Source of the DNA: Nostoc sp. NMS9
GTDB taxonomy: Bacteria; Cyanobacteriota; Cyanobacteriia; Cyanobacteriales; Nostocaceae
Reading direction: 5' to 3'
DNA: 64,000 bases
Assembly (NCBI RefSeq): GCF_017114995.1
Contig: NZ_JABXKL010000080.1
Span: forward strand, 227,534-291,533
Position 1 is the stretch's first letter. The number at the start of each line of letters is the position of its first letter. A program made the translations under genes and the position numbers. The notes beneath the pieces are model-generated. The model was not told the origin of the DNA. It searched no databases and worked only from the letters and a program-made list of their open reading frames with translations. Shown here piece after piece: positions 26,614-36,549 of the stretch.

Positions 26614-28026
26614 CTAAGTAGGACGATCGCCAAACTCCGAGTTGTAACCTTCTTCGCCGTGTTCGTTGATATCTAAGCCTTGCAATTCTGATTCCTCTTT
26701 GACTCGCAGTCCGACTGTAACATCAATAACTTTGAGAATAATCCATGTACCAACACCTGCGATCGCATAAGCAACGGCAATTGCTACTAGTTCAACTCCC
26801 AATTCACCAAAATTACCACGCAGCACACCGTCTTTACCTCCTCCGTTGACTTGAGTCGTAGCAAAGATGGCCGTTAAAATTGCCCCTACTGTACCACCAA
26901 CCCCATGCACAGGAAAGGTATCTAAAGCATCGTCAATTTCTAACTTGTGCTTGAAACTCACAGCATAGAAGCAAACAAAAGCGGTGATGAAACCAATTAA
27001 AATCGCTGATAGCGGTGTGACAAATCCGGCGGCAGGGGTGATACCCACCAAACCCGCTACGGCTCCTGTAGCTGCTCCCACGGCGGTTGGTTTACCTCGT
27101 AAAACGCTTTCCAAAATTAGCCACATTAAAGCCGCCGCCGCTGCCGCTGTATTAGTAGCAACAAAGGCTGTTGTTGCTAAATTTGTTATTAAATTACCAG
27201 AAGTTCCACTGGCAGCAGATAAGGCACTCCCAGCGTTGAAACCGAACCAGCCAAACCATAGCAAGCCAGCACCCAGTAAAATAAACGGAACATTGTGCGG
27301 CGGACTAAGACGATCGGGATGGGTTTTCCGAGGCCCAAGGACGAGCGCTGCTACTAGGGCTGAAACCCCAGAACTAATATGCACTACTGTGCCGCCTGCA
27401 AAGTCGAGGGCACCTAATCCACCATACAAACCCAAGAATCCACCTTTTGCCCAGACCATGTGGGCCAGGGGAGCGTAAACAAAGGTTGACCACAGTAGGA
27501 CAAACAGCGAATAGGCGCGGAAACTCATCCGCTCTACGATCGCTCCAGAAATTAAGGCTGGGGTGATAATGGCAAACATGGCTTGGTAGATCATGAATGC
27601 CTGATGGGGTATTGTTCCGGCATAAGAGACGACTTCCGGCGGGTTTGACCCTTTGAGATAATCGGTTATCTCTAACCCGACACCATTTAACCCGAACCAT
27701 TGCAATCCACCGATGAACGGTAAACCTGGCGCAAAGGCAAGACTATAGCCCCACAGAATCCAGGTAACTCCGACGATCGCCATTAACACAAAACTCATCA
27801 TCAATGTGTTTAGGATGTTGCGCGATCGCACAAATCCACCATAGAAAAACGCCAATCCTGGTGTCATTAGCAGCACAAGTGCTGCTGAAATCAGCATAAA
27901 TGCTGTATCTCCAGTATCAGCAGTAGGTGGGGCAGCAGTTGGGGTTTGGGCAAAAGCATTGCCCATCAACGGCCCTCCTAAAAACAGTAGGGTGATAGCT
28001 CCAATCATCACAACTTTCTTCAACAC
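26614..28026 (-). CDS. amt: ammonium transporter Amt
   Basis: A 470-residue inner-membrane protein with a signal peptide (to about residue 27, GNAFAQ) and eleven transmembrane segments. Family signatures include FFYGGFVRSRNILNTLMMSF, the twin-His pore residues in FAGGTVVHISSG and FPVHGVGGTVGA, and the conserved LGAGLLWFGWFGFNAGS. It imports ammonium or retrieves ammonia that has leaked out. The GTG start at 28026 follows AGGAAG by eight bases; an ATG six codons later (28008) is possible. A GTA-N8-TAC motif lies 30 bp upstream of the GTG. Confidence 0.94.
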   Translation of the reverse strand: MLKKVVMIGAITLLFLGGPLMGNAFAQTPTAAPPTADTGDTAFMLISAALVLLMTPGLAFFYGGFVRSRNILNTLMMSFVLMAIVGVTWILWGYSLAFAPGLPFIGGLQWFGLNGVGLEITDYLKGSNPPEVVSYAGTIPHQAFMIYQAMFAIITPALISGAIVERMSFRAYSLFVLLWSTFVYAPLAHMVWAKGGFLGLYGGLGALDFAGGTVVHISSGVSALVAALVLGPRKTHPDRLSPPHNVPFILLGAGLLWFGWFGFNAGSALSAASGTSGNLITNLATTAFVATNTAAAAAALMWLILESVLRGKPTAVGAATGAVAGLVGITPAAGFVTPLSAILIGFITAFVCFYAVSFKHKLEIDDALDTFPVHGVGGTVGAILTAIFATTQVNGGGKDGVLRGNFGELGVELVAIAVAYAIAGVGTWIILKVIDVTVGLRVKEESELQGLDINEHGEEGYNSEFGDRPT

Positions 28027-28696
28027 TTTTTTTTCTTCCTAAGCACCAACGATTTGTATACTTAACTACATTTGATTACTTTTATTGACACATTTTTGTC
28101 TTGAAAGTTACTTAACCTGAATTTTCTTGAAATGTTAACAAAAATATAAACCGGATTGTAGTTGCCAAGATTTAAATTAGCGTATAAACACGCAATCATT
28201 ACATTGCATCTTTATTTTTTGAAGAATAGAAGAATAGTATCTTATTCAAGCCTGACAAAATTCCAAATTTTTATTTACCTACTGTTACAAACCAAAATAA
28301 TTGTGATATTTGACAAGTATTGTAAATTATCGCCAGTATTTTCCAAGAATTTACACAAATATGCAGCAGATTTAAACTTCTCTACAAACGCGAACAGCCT
28401 GTCAAAGACAGAGGCTACGCCAATGTGAGGTACAGAAATACCCTACTTGTGCGATCGCAAAGCGTCTCCTAGAAAAGGGAGAAGCGAGTGGCGTCAGGGT
28501 TGGGAAGAAGTATACCTCATGTAGTTGCAAAATACTGCATCATGAATTCTCTTTATATCTTCGACATAAACGCGTAGATATTCAGATGCCTGCTTTTAAC
28601 AGGTTAGTTGCTAAAAAACTTTTGCAATTTTGCGTGAGATTATTATCTGTTTAAAAGGGAACACTATAAAAGTTCAAAATAATATAGAAATTTTAC
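28027..28696. other. long gene-free interval upstream of amt
   Basis: About 670 bp. The right side is the 3' end of the ynfA gene and the left side is the amt promoter region. It is AT-rich and contains a dispersed repeat near 28384-28500 (GACAGAGGCTACGCCAATG, GCAAAGCGTCTCCTAG). A + strand open frame at 28162-28428 has no ribosome site and ends in repeat sequence, so I do not call it. Confidence 0.5.
28056..28069 (-). promoter_or_regulatory. possible NtcA-binding site upstream of amt
   Basis: The sequence GTATACTTAACTAC fits GTA-N8-TAC exactly, the consensus of the nitrogen regulator NtcA. It lies 30 bp before the amt GTG. No TAN3T -10 element is found 22-23 bases downstream, so it does not fit the classical NtcA-activated layout. 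Confidence 0.45.
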
Positions 28697-29020
28697 TTAA
28701 GTTCTGGGAGCAAACATGATAATTAAAACACTCATTAAAGCTAAACATACTCCGATTAAGTCGTATCGGTCTGGAGTTACCCCGTCTACCTTCCAACCCC
28801 AAAGCATTGCCATTGCGATAAACACGCCGCCATAAGCCGCATACACTCTGCCAAAATTTGTTGGTTGTAAAGTTGCAATAACCCCATAGAAAGCTAAAGC
28901 AATTCCCCCCAATATGCCCAACCAGGACGGCTTACCTTCGCGCAACCACAACCAGATCAAGTAGCCGCCCCCAATTTCCAGTAAACCAGCCCACAAAAAA
29001 TACAGCAGGGACTTAATCAT
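28697..29020 (-). CDS. YnfA/UPF0060 family membrane protein
   Basis: A 107-residue protein with four transmembrane helices. It matches the YnfA family along its whole length: LEIGGGYLIWLWLREGKPSW, ALAFYGVIATLQPTNFGRVY, AAYGGVFIAMAMLWGW and DGVTPDRYDLIGV. YnfA relatives resemble small multidrug-resistance transporters; the transported compound is unknown here. It is a single gene. Confidence 0.92.
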   Translation of the reverse strand: MIKSLLYFLWAGLLEIGGGYLIWLWLREGKPSWLGILGGIALAFYGVIATLQPTNFGRVYAAYGGVFIAMAMLWGWKVDGVTPDRYDLIGVCLALMSVLIIMFAPRT

Positions 29021-29327
29021 TTGACCGATTATTTAATAACATATAACTCAGTAAAATTACGCTAACGCTTTTAAGTAAACTATTGTCATTAATTAAGGTA
29101 AGTTTATTGACCAATTGGGCATGGAGCACAAGAGGCAGAGGGGCAGGGGTGCAGAGGTGCAGAGGGGAAAAAACTTCTCGTTATTGGGCTGTGCGTCACG
29201 GTAATAAAAAGGTGCAGAGGGGAAAGAACTTATACAAGAACTCTCCTCTGCTCCCCTGCTCCCCTGCTCCCTTGCTTCTTCCCCATTCCCTATTCCCCAC
29301 TCCCCAGAATGTAGATAAGGCTCAAGG
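29021..29327. repeat. intergenic region with simple purine-rich repeats
   Basis: About 300 bp. From 29128 to 29225 there are repeated GCAGAGG/GGGGCAG units, and 29247-29310 has their complement-like counterparts (CTCCCCTGCTCCCCTGCTCCC). The two halves could pair to a long hairpin. The kinase promoter is probably inside this interval. Confidence 0.6.
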
Positions 29328-32300
29328 ATGAAAGCACCATTACCTGATAACGAAGCCCAGAGAATCGAGGCAATTTTGCAGTATAAGATTCTTGATACGC
29401 CATCGGAAGCCACCTTTGACGATCTGACTCGTTTAGCCTCGTATATTTGTCAGACTCCTATTGCCTTAATTAGCTTAATTGATACAAATCGCCAATGGTT
29501 CAAATCAAAAGTCGGTTTGGATGCCTCAGAAACGCACCGAGATTTCGCATTCTGTGCCCATGCCATTCTCCAGCCTGATATTCTGGTCGTGCCTGATGCA
29601 AGAGATGACGAACGGTTCGCTACAAATCCACTCGTGACATCTGATCCAAATATTCGGTTTTATGCTGGTGTACCTCTAACGAACCCTGAAGGATACGCCC
29701 TCGGAACCCTATGTGTAATTGACTACGTACCACGAGAACTTAATCCAGAACAAATAGAGGCATTACGAACTTTAGGTCGTCAAGTCATTAAGCAACTGGA
29801 ATTGCGCCGAAATTTAGCAAGTTTGGTACTTGTTACCAAGAAAGGCAAACAGGCACAGATGGTACGCAAGCAATTTTTCAAAAAGATTGCAGCAAGTTTT
29901 GGTTTGTCGTCAATAATTTTAGTTCTGATTGGGGTGGTTTCTTATCAAAATACAAGAGTATTTAGTAATTTTAATCGCAGTATAGTAAAAAATACTTATA
30001 AAAAACTTAACAGCCTAGAGGAAATACTGTCCCAGGTAAAGGATGCTGAGATTGGACAACGTAGTTACATCTTCACTGGAGAAAAACTTTATTTAAAATC
30101 GTATCAAACAGCACTTGATAACGTCGATCGAGAAATTGCCAAGCTGAACAATTTAACGGCAGCTCAACCGAATCAACAAAAGCAGATTGCAAGGCTTGAA
30201 TTTCTGATAACGGCTAAACTTACTGAACTAAAACAGACTATCGATTTGCGCCAGAACAAGGGATTAGAGGCGGCGTTGCAGGTACTGCTGAGAAACGCTC
30301 GACAAAATCTCATGGATGATATCCGCAAGGCGATCAATGAGATGGAAAACGAGGACAGGGGACGAATCCGACAGCAGTCACAAGCAGCAAAGAGTCGGAC
30401 TCGGAACACAATTCTGACACTTGCGATCGCTATAAGCCTAAGTTTTATTGTTCTTGTTATAGTCTACTACTTGATCTATCGTGAGGTTATTGAGCGGAAG
30501 AGGACAGAAGAAACCTTAAATCAAGAACGCAACTTTATCTCAGCAGTCCTTGATACAGTCGGTGCGTTGGTAATAGTTCTCGATTCTCAAGGACAAATTG
30601 TTCGTTTCAATCAAGCCTGTGAGCAAATAACGGGTTACTCCTTTGATGAGGTGAGGGGCAGGTATTGCTGGAACTTGTTCCTGATTCCTGAAGAGGTGGA
30701 GCCGGTCAAAGCAGTTTTCGAGCAGATGCAATCTGGTCAATTCCTCAATGAGTACGAAAATTATTGGGTAATGAAAGATGGCAGTCGGCGGCTGATTGCC
30801 TGGTCAAATACCACCTTAAAAGACTATGAGGGCTGTGTTGAATACATCGTTGGTACTGGCATTGACATCACTGATGCCAAACGCGCACAACAGCATCTGA
30901 CTGCACAATATGCTGCAACCCGCGTCTTAGCAGAGTCCGCCACAATTAGCGAAGCTACTCGCCAAATATTGCAAGGAATCTGTGAGAGTTTGGCATGGGA
31001 TTTGGGTGAAATTTGGATGGTAGATGAGCAAGCAAATGTGCTGCATTTTCTCGATATATGGCATAAAGCATCCATTGAAATGCAAGAGTTTGAAATACTG
31101 AAGCGGCAAACCACCTTTGCACCCGGAATTGGACTACCTGGACGGGTTTGGGCTAGTTCTGAATCTGTTTGGATCGCTGATCTCGCTAAAGATATTAATT
31201 TCCCTAACTTCAAAATAGCGGCTCAAGTAGGATTACACGCAGCTTTTGGTTTTCCGATCCGCAGTGGTAATAAAATCCTCGGTGTCATTACCTGCTTCAA
31301 CCGGGAAATCCAGCCGCTTGACGAAGATTTAGTAAAAACAATGAATTCTATCGGTGAGCAAGTGGGGCAATTTATCCAGCGTAAACAGGCCGAAGAAGAA
31401 ATACAACGCCAAAATTTGCGATCGCAACTATTTACCGAAATCACCCTGAAGATTCGTCAGTCTTTGGACATCGAAGAAATTCTTCAAATCACTGTCGAAG
31501 AGGTACAAAAGATTCTCCAGACTGACCGAGTTTTAATCTATCAGCTTTTGCCAGATCAGTCTGCAAACACCGTTATTGAAGCAGTAGTTTCTGGCTTACC
31601 AGCAATCAAAGAGCAAAACAACACCGCCCCCTACTTTCAAGCAGAATATCTCCAACAGTACTATCTACAGCAGTACCGTCAAGGAAAGATTTTCGGACTG
31701 GATAACTTGGATCTCCTGGAAGTTGAACAAAGCCATCTGGAATTAATGCAACAGTTTGGGGTCAAAGTCAATTTAGTTGTGCCCATTCTTGTCAAAGAAG
31801 AACTTTGCGGTTTGCTCATAGTTCATCAGTATGATGATTCCCACCACTGGTCTAGCTTTGAAACTGATCTTTTGCGGCAAATAGCCGACCAAGTAGGTAT
31901 TGCTTTAACCCAAGCCCAACTATTAGCAGCAGAAACTCGTCAGCGACAAGAACTTGAAATTGCCCGTCGCCAAGCCGAATTAGCTTCTCAGACGAAAAGT
32001 GCCTTTTTGGCAAATATCAGTCATGAAATTCGCACGCCGATGAACGCTGTATTGGGGATGACCAGCTTGGTGTTAGATACTCCGTTAGACCCAGAACAGC
32101 GAGATTTTATTGAAACAATTCGGAGTAGTGGAGACGCCCTTTTAAGTTTAATCAACGAGATTTTGGATCTTTCCAAACTTGAGGCTGGAGAGATGGCTCT
32201 CGAAACTCTCGATTTTGACCTATCCACTTGTGTGGAAGAAGTGGTGGAATTATTGGCTCCCTCAGCCCATAATAAGGGATTAGAAATTGCCGCACTGATT

Positions 32301-34001
32301 GATCGCAACGTCCCCACTCAACTCAAAGGAGATACTGGTAGGCTGCGGCAAATTTTGATGAACTTAATCAGCAACGCGATCAAATTTACCAGCACTGGCG
32401 AAGTATTAGTGCAAGCCGAATTGCGTACGCTTTCTTCAACTACAGCCACTATCCATTTTGCCATTACAGATACAGGGCTTGGCATTAGCCCTGAAGACCA
32501 ACGCAAACTCTTTACGCCATTTACCCAAGTGGATGCTTCAACCACTCGCAAGTATGGTGGTACCGGTTTGGGATTAGCCATCTGTAAACAACTTGTAACC
32601 TTGATGGGAGGAGTGATTGGGGTAGAAAGTCAGATGGACAAAGGATCTAAGTTTTGGTTTGAGGTGCTTTTTACCAAACAAGTTGAGCCTGTTGAGCCAA
32701 AATGCGAACGCGGACTTTTGCAAAATCGCCGCTTATTGGTGGTGGATAACAACACTACTAATTATAAAATCATCTCCCATCAAGCTACTCATTGGGGAAT
32801 GGAGGTAGATCGAGCTGACAGTATTGCTGCCGCCCTTAAAATGATTCAGCAAGCTAGCGAACAGGGGAAATCATATCATGTTGCCTTGGTTGATATGCAA
32901 ATACCCCAAACAAATAGCATAACAATAAAAGAACAAATTCCAACCAATTCTGCAATTGCTAAGATCCCTTTGATTATGCTCTCCTCTACTAATCAACGCG
33001 ATGAAGTGCAACAGGCGCTCAAAATCGGATTTGCTGCTTATTTAGTCAAACCCATTAAGCCATCACGACTCCTTGATGCCATCATAAATATTTTAGAAAC
33101 TCAGCCGGAATCAGAACAAGGGTTTAGAGACAGGAGGCTAGAGGCTACAGAAGAAATTCCGAGTACAGAAACTTCAGGTATTCTGACTTCTTCCCCTAAC
33201 TCCTCTACTAAATCCAAGTTAAGAATTCTCTTAGCCGAAGATAATTTGGTGAATCAAAAAGTAGCACTAAAGCAACTCCAGAGTTTGGGCTATAAAGCCG
33301 ATGTCGTTGCCAATGGAAAGGAAGTTTTGCAGCTATTAGAAAAAATTCCTTACGATTTGATTTTAATGGATTGCCAAATGCCAATTCTCGACGGTTTGGA
33401 AACCACAAAAGAAATTCATCGTTGGCAAGAGGATGCTTTTGCATTGGGTCATCGTCCTGTGGTGATTGCGATGACAGCTAATGTGATGAAAGAAGATGAA
33501 GAAACGTGTCTAAATGCCGGAATGGACGACTATTTGAGTAAGCCAGTATTTAAAGAAAAATTGGCTGAGACTTTAGAGCATTGGACAGGTGTAATCGTTT
33601 CCCAACAAGAAGGAGTTGTCTATGAACAGACAGTTTCCACTGACTTACCAATTGATTGGGAACACTTGCATCAGATATCAGGAAATGATCAAGAATTTGA
33701 ATTAAATCTATTGCAAATATCCGTTGAAGATATTAAACCCCGTTTAGAGATAATTAAAGCAGCGATCGCAGCTGATGACTTTGGGCAAATAGTGCGAGAA
33801 ACTCATCACCTTAAAGGTGCTAGTGCCAACATTGGAGCCACAGCTATGTACTTAGCAACTGACAAACTAGAACAACTAGCTAGCGATCGAGACCTTAAAG
33901 GTACTACTAATTTAATTTTAGAATTAGAAGAATTTGTCAACTGCATTCAATACTTTTTAATTAAAAACAAAGTCGTGAAGGAGGCAGGGGGCAGGAGGTA
34001 G
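29328..34001 (+). CDS. hybrid sensor histidine kinase with GAF, CHASE3, PAS, two REC and HPt domains
   Basis: A 1557-residue phosphorelay protein. In order: GAF (about 22-165), a transmembrane segment (about 188-207), a CHASE3-like periplasmic domain, a second transmembrane segment (about 363-385), PAS (about 400-515), two GAF domains (about 535-690 and 705-865), and HisKA with phospho-acceptor H899 (NISHEIRTPMNAVLGM). Then come HATPase (GTGLGLAICKQL), REC1 with D1189 (LVDMQIP), REC2 with D1348 (LILMDCQMPILDGLE), and HPt with H1493 (THHLKGASANIG). All relay steps are thus in one chain. REC1 lacks the usual acidic pair after VVD and may be degenerate. The last residues (EAGGRR) are encoded by a GCAGGGG repeat. 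The signal is unknown. Confidence 0.9.
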   Translation: MKAPLPDNEAQRIEAILQYKILDTPSEATFDDLTRLASYICQTPIALISLIDTNRQWFKSKVGLDASETHRDFAFCAHAILQPDILVVPDARDDERFATNPLVTSDPNIRFYAGVPLTNPEGYALGTLCVIDYVPRELNPEQIEALRTLGRQVIKQLELRRNLASLVLVTKKGKQAQMVRKQFFKKIAASFGLSSIILVLIGVVSYQNTRVFSNFNRSIVKNTYKKLNSLEEILSQVKDAEIGQRSYIFTGEKLYLKSYQTALDNVDREIAKLNNLTAAQPNQQKQIARLEFLITAKLTELKQTIDLRQNKGLEAALQVLLRNARQNLMDDIRKAINEMENEDRGRIRQQSQAAKSRTRNTILTLAIAISLSFIVLVIVYYLIYREVIERKRTEETLNQERNFISAVLDTVGALVIVLDSQGQIVRFNQACEQITGYSFDEVRGRYCWNLFLIPEEVEPVKAVFEQMQSGQFLNEYENYWVMKDGSRRLIAWSNTTLKDYEGCVEYIVGTGIDITDAKRAQQHLTAQYAATRVLAESATISEATRQILQGICESLAWDLGEIWMVDEQANVLHFLDIWHKASIEMQEFEILKRQTTFAPGIGLPGRVWASSESVWIADLAKDINFPNFKIAAQVGLHAAFGFPIRSGNKILGVITCFNREIQPLDEDLVKTMNSIGEQVGQFIQRKQAEEEIQRQNLRSQLFTEITLKIRQSLDIEEILQITVEEVQKILQTDRVLIYQLLPDQSANTVIEAVVSGLPAIKEQNNTAPYFQAEYLQQYYLQQYRQGKIFGLDNLDLLEVEQSHLELMQQFGVKVNLVVPILVKEELCGLLIVHQYDDSHHWSSFETDLLRQIADQVGIALTQAQLLAAETRQRQELEIARRQAELASQTKSAFLANISHEIRTPMNAVLGMTSLVLDTPLDPEQRDFIETIRSSGDALLSLINEILDLSKLEAGEMALETLDFDLSTCVEEVVELLAPSAHNKGLEIAALIDRNVPTQLKGDTGRLRQILMNLISNAIKFTSTGEVLVQAELRTLSSTTATIHFAITDTGLGISPEDQRKLFTPFTQVDASTTRKYGGTGLGLAICKQLVTLMGGVIGVESQMDKGSKFWFEVLFTKQVEPVEPKCERGLLQNRRLLVVDNNTTNYKIISHQATHWGMEVDRADSIAAALKMIQQASEQGKSYHVALVDMQIPQTNSITIKEQIPTNSAIAKIPLIMLSSTNQRDEVQQALKIGFAAYLVKPIKPSRLLDAIINILETQPESEQGFRDRRLEATEEIPSTETSGILTSSPNSSTKSKLRILLAEDNLVNQKVALKQLQSLGYKADVVANGKEVLQLLEKIPYDLILMDCQMPILDGLETTKEIHRWQEDAFALGHRPVVIAMTANVMKEDEETCLNAGMDDYLSKPVFKEKLAETLEHWTGVIVSQQEGVVYEQTVSTDLPIDWEHLHQISGNDQEFELNLLQISVEDIKPRLEIIKAAIAADDFGQIVRETHHLKGASANIGATAMYLATDKLEQLASDRDLKGTTNLILELEEFVNCIQYFLIKNKVVKEAGGRR

Positions 34002-34050
34002 GAGGCAGGGGGCAGGGGGCAGGTGGTCACTGAGCGACTTACCTACGGCA

Positions 34051-34188
34051 ATGGACTGTACAACGCAGGCGCTCTTGGATTATGCACCAAGTCAACCTGC
34101 TCTGTTGCTGGCTGAAAACCAAGATTGTGGTGTTGAGTTGAAAGACTGTCATGAATCCCCAGATGATACTATGTACCCAACGCAATAA
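34051..34188 (+). CDS. possible 45-residue small protein
   Basis: An ATG at 34051 opens a 45-codon frame ending at TAA 34186-34188, with three cysteines and an acidic tail (CHESPDDTMYPTQ). The tail is the part duplicated in the 133-bp repeat. There is no clear ribosome site and no family recognised. It could be chance or a decayed gene end. Confidence 0.25.
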   Translation: MDCTTQALLDYAPSQPALLLAENQDCGVELKDCHESPDDTMYPTQ

Positions 34189-34206
34189 TTCAGCATTTAA
34201 AACCGA

Positions 34207-34234
34207 GGGGGATGAGTAGGGATACTCATCCCCC
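34207..34234 (+). terminator. strong hairpin, present twice
   Basis: GGGGGATGAGT (34207-34217) and ACTCATCCCCC (34224-34234) form an 11-bp perfect stem with a six-base loop, followed by AACTTTT. An identical hairpin lies 133 bp later at 34340-34367. It is placed to stop transcription coming from the histidine kinase gene. Confidence 0.6.
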
Positions 34235-34442
34235 AACTTTTGGGAATTCCCTATTGCCCATTCCCCAAAAAGTTTCAGTTACCCTGAATCCCCAGATGAT
34301 ACTATGTACCCAACGCAATAATTCAGCATTTAAAACCGAGGGGGATGAGTAGGGATACTCATCCCCCAACTTTTAGGAATTCCCTATTGCCCATTCTCCA
34401 AAAAGTTTCAGTTACCCTGAATAAAGTTATGAGGACGCAAAT

Positions 34443-35930
34443 ATGACTGACAAAAATCGTTCTCAATGGGACTTAGGCAGGTTTATCGAAACCCTGACTT
34501 ACTTTGAGGTAATTCCTTTCTTTAACTGGGTACAGCAGTTAATCCAAGGCCGTCCTAAGGATAATCAATATAGACCCAATGGAGGAATAAACGTGGGTGT
34601 AATATTAGTGGCAGGTGCAACAGGTGGTGTCGGTAAACGAGTAGTGGAGCGATCGCTCCAACAAGGTTATAAAGTTCGCGCCCTAGTTCGAGATATTGAC
34701 AAAGCGCGGTCAATTCTTGGTAATGATATAGATTTAGTAGTTGCGGATATCACGCAACCAGAAACTTTAACTCCTTTAGTTATGGCTGATATCCAAGCTG
34801 TAATTTGTTGCACAGCAGTACGCGTACAACCAGTTGAGGGAGATACAGCAGATAGAGCCAAGTATTATCAAGGTGTTAAATTTTACCAACCAGAAATTGT
34901 TGGTGACACTCCTGAAAATGTAGAATATCAAGGAGTCAAAAACTTAGTCGAAGCCGCAGTAAAATATTTGCCCCAAGCAAAGGAAAAACTAATATTTGAT
35001 TTCACCAAGCCATCAGCAGAATTAAAGGATAACTGGGGAGCGTTGGATGATGTCGTCATGGGTGGCGTGAGTGCCAGTAATATCCAATTAGTAGAAAATA
35101 CAGCTTTATTTGCTGGTAATGTCTCCACCGCTAACTCTGGCGGATTTGCTTCTGTCAGAACGAAGAATTTTGATCCACCCTTCAACCTATCTGATTACGA
35201 AGGTGTGAAATTGCGTGTCAAAGGTGATGGTCAACGTTATAAAATCTTTCTACGGACAGATACAAAATGGGATGGTATTGGCTACAGCTATTCTTTCGAT
35301 ACCGTAGCTAATACCTGGATAGATATTCACATTCCCTTTGCAGATTTGACTCCTGTATTTCGGGCAAAAGTTGTCAAAGATGCGCCGCCAATTGAGCAAA
35401 GTAGAATTTGTTCATTCCAACTGATGTTGAGCAAATTTGAATACGATGGCGCTTTAAATCCCAAATTTTCCCCAGGTGGTTTTGCTTTCCAGTTGGAATC
35501 AATTAAAGCTTATGGGGGAACAGCTTTACCACAATTTATCCTCGTCAGTTCGGCAGGTGTAACTCGTCCCGGCCGCCCTGGGATTAATTTAGATGAAGAA
35601 CCGCCAGCAGTGAAATTAAATGACCAATTGGGAGGAATTTTAACTTGGAAGTTGAAGGGAGAAGATAGTTTAAGAGAAAGCGGAATTCCTTATACAATTA
35701 TTAGACCTTGTGCTTTAACTGAAGACATCGGTGGTAAGGAATTAATATTTGAGCAAGGTGACAATATTAGAGGCAAAATCAGCCGTGAGGATGTGGCAGA
35801 ACTTTGTGTGCAAGCGCTAAAACTAGAAAAAGCGTCTAACATCACATTTGAGGTTAAACAGGGAGAAAATACTGTCAAGTCTATCGATTGGCAGAGTTTA
35901 TTTTCTAATTTACAACCAGATAAGAGATGA
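34443..35930 (+). CDS. NAD(P)-binding SDR protein with inserted CIA30 domain
   Basis: A 495-residue fusion. An N-terminal hydrophobic/amphipathic region (residues about 10-35) precedes an atypical short-chain dehydrogenase/NmrA-like Rossmann domain (VILVAGATGGVGKRVVERSL, about 54-73). This is interrupted at about residue 178 by a complex I intermediate-associated protein 30 domain (DFTKPSAELKDNWGALDDVV ... GGFASVRTKNF, to about 350). The Rossmann domain resumes at FILVSSAGVTRPGRPGINLD and IPYTIIRPCALTE. The same architecture occurs in plants and cyanobacteria. A role in assembling a photosynthetic or NDH complex is plausible but not shown. Confidence 0.85.
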   Translation: MTDKNRSQWDLGRFIETLTYFEVIPFFNWVQQLIQGRPKDNQYRPNGGINVGVILVAGATGGVGKRVVERSLQQGYKVRALVRDIDKARSILGNDIDLVVADITQPETLTPLVMADIQAVICCTAVRVQPVEGDTADRAKYYQGVKFYQPEIVGDTPENVEYQGVKNLVEAAVKYLPQAKEKLIFDFTKPSAELKDNWGALDDVVMGGVSASNIQLVENTALFAGNVSTANSGGFASVRTKNFDPPFNLSDYEGVKLRVKGDGQRYKIFLRTDTKWDGIGYSYSFDTVANTWIDIHIPFADLTPVFRAKVVKDAPPIEQSRICSFQLMLSKFEYDGALNPKFSPGGFAFQLESIKAYGGTALPQFILVSSAGVTRPGRPGINLDEEPPAVKLNDQLGGILTWKLKGEDSLRESGIPYTIIRPCALTEDIGGKELIFEQGDNIRGKISREDVAELCVQALKLEKASNITFEVKQGENTVKSIDWQSLFSNLQPDKR

Positions 35931-36009
35931 AATATCTACAGATTTTTAGTCTGTAGCTATCCCAATCAGGTCTGGTTAGATAGACTGTTCTAACAAGTCA
36001 GCTATTGGT

Positions 36010-36357
36010 ATGAAAAAAATCAAGGTGCTAGTAATCGCCGGGATTTTAGTAACAATTATCTGGGGCAGTTTTTTTTCCAAAACTGCCTCATCACAGCAAG
36101 TAGAGTCCCGCATCAATAATTTGGAAGCGGACTTGAATCGTGTTGAGTCGCGGTTAAATCAGCTAGAGTCTCAGCTAGGTAAAACCCGTCAGTCTCCATC
36201 CTCAAGAACAACACTTACCCCACGACAGTCAACTGGTTCCAGAGGGAACTTATCACAGCAAGATCCGATGTTTGATCGGCTTGCAACTTTGGTGATTGAA
36301 TTGAAGCAACAAGTTAATAAATTAGAGGAGCGAGTTGCTAAATTAGAATCACGCTAA
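36010..36357 (+). CDS. hypothetical exported coiled-coil protein
   Basis: A 115-residue protein. Residues about 5-28 form a signal peptide or anchor (VLVIAGILVTIIWGSFFSKTASS). The remainder has two heptad-like segments, VESRINNLEADLNRVESRLNQLESQL and LATLVIELKQQVNKLEERVAKLE, separated by a Ser/Thr/Arg linker. It is probably periplasmic and oligomeric. No family is recognised. It lies 80 bp after the CIA30 gene on the same strand. Confidence 0.65.
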   Translation: MKKIKVLVIAGILVTIIWGSFFSKTASSQQVESRINNLEADLNRVESRLNQLESQLGKTRQSPSSRTTLTPRQSTGSRGNLSQQDPMFDRLATLVIELKQQVNKLEERVAKLESR

Positions 36358-36549
36358 ATATTTAATCAAATTTCAAAAGGCTAGTACGCAAGGCGGAATT
36401 AAAAATTAAAAATTAAAAATGAACACATTAAGGCAAGAGACGCGATGAATCGCCGTCTCTACAATAATCAGTCTTTCGTCTTGACGGCGATTTATCGCAT
36501 CTTTGTAATCTAGAATTTTCATCAAAAAACCTTAACGAACCGTATTGAG

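Larger units (their letters stand above)
34002..34442. repeat. intergenic region with a 133-bp tandem duplication
   Basis: Two copies, 34153-34285 and 34286-34418, are adjacent and almost identical; the differences seen are TTTTGGG/TTTTAGG and TTCCCC/TTCTCC. Each copy carries the hairpin described separately. Upstream, 33979-34022 is an array of GCAGGGG-like units. Confidence 0.92.

Noticed and set aside
28162..28428. Open frame of 88 codons upstream of amt
   Set aside because: It is AT-rich, lacks a ribosome site, and its end lies in a dispersed repeat.
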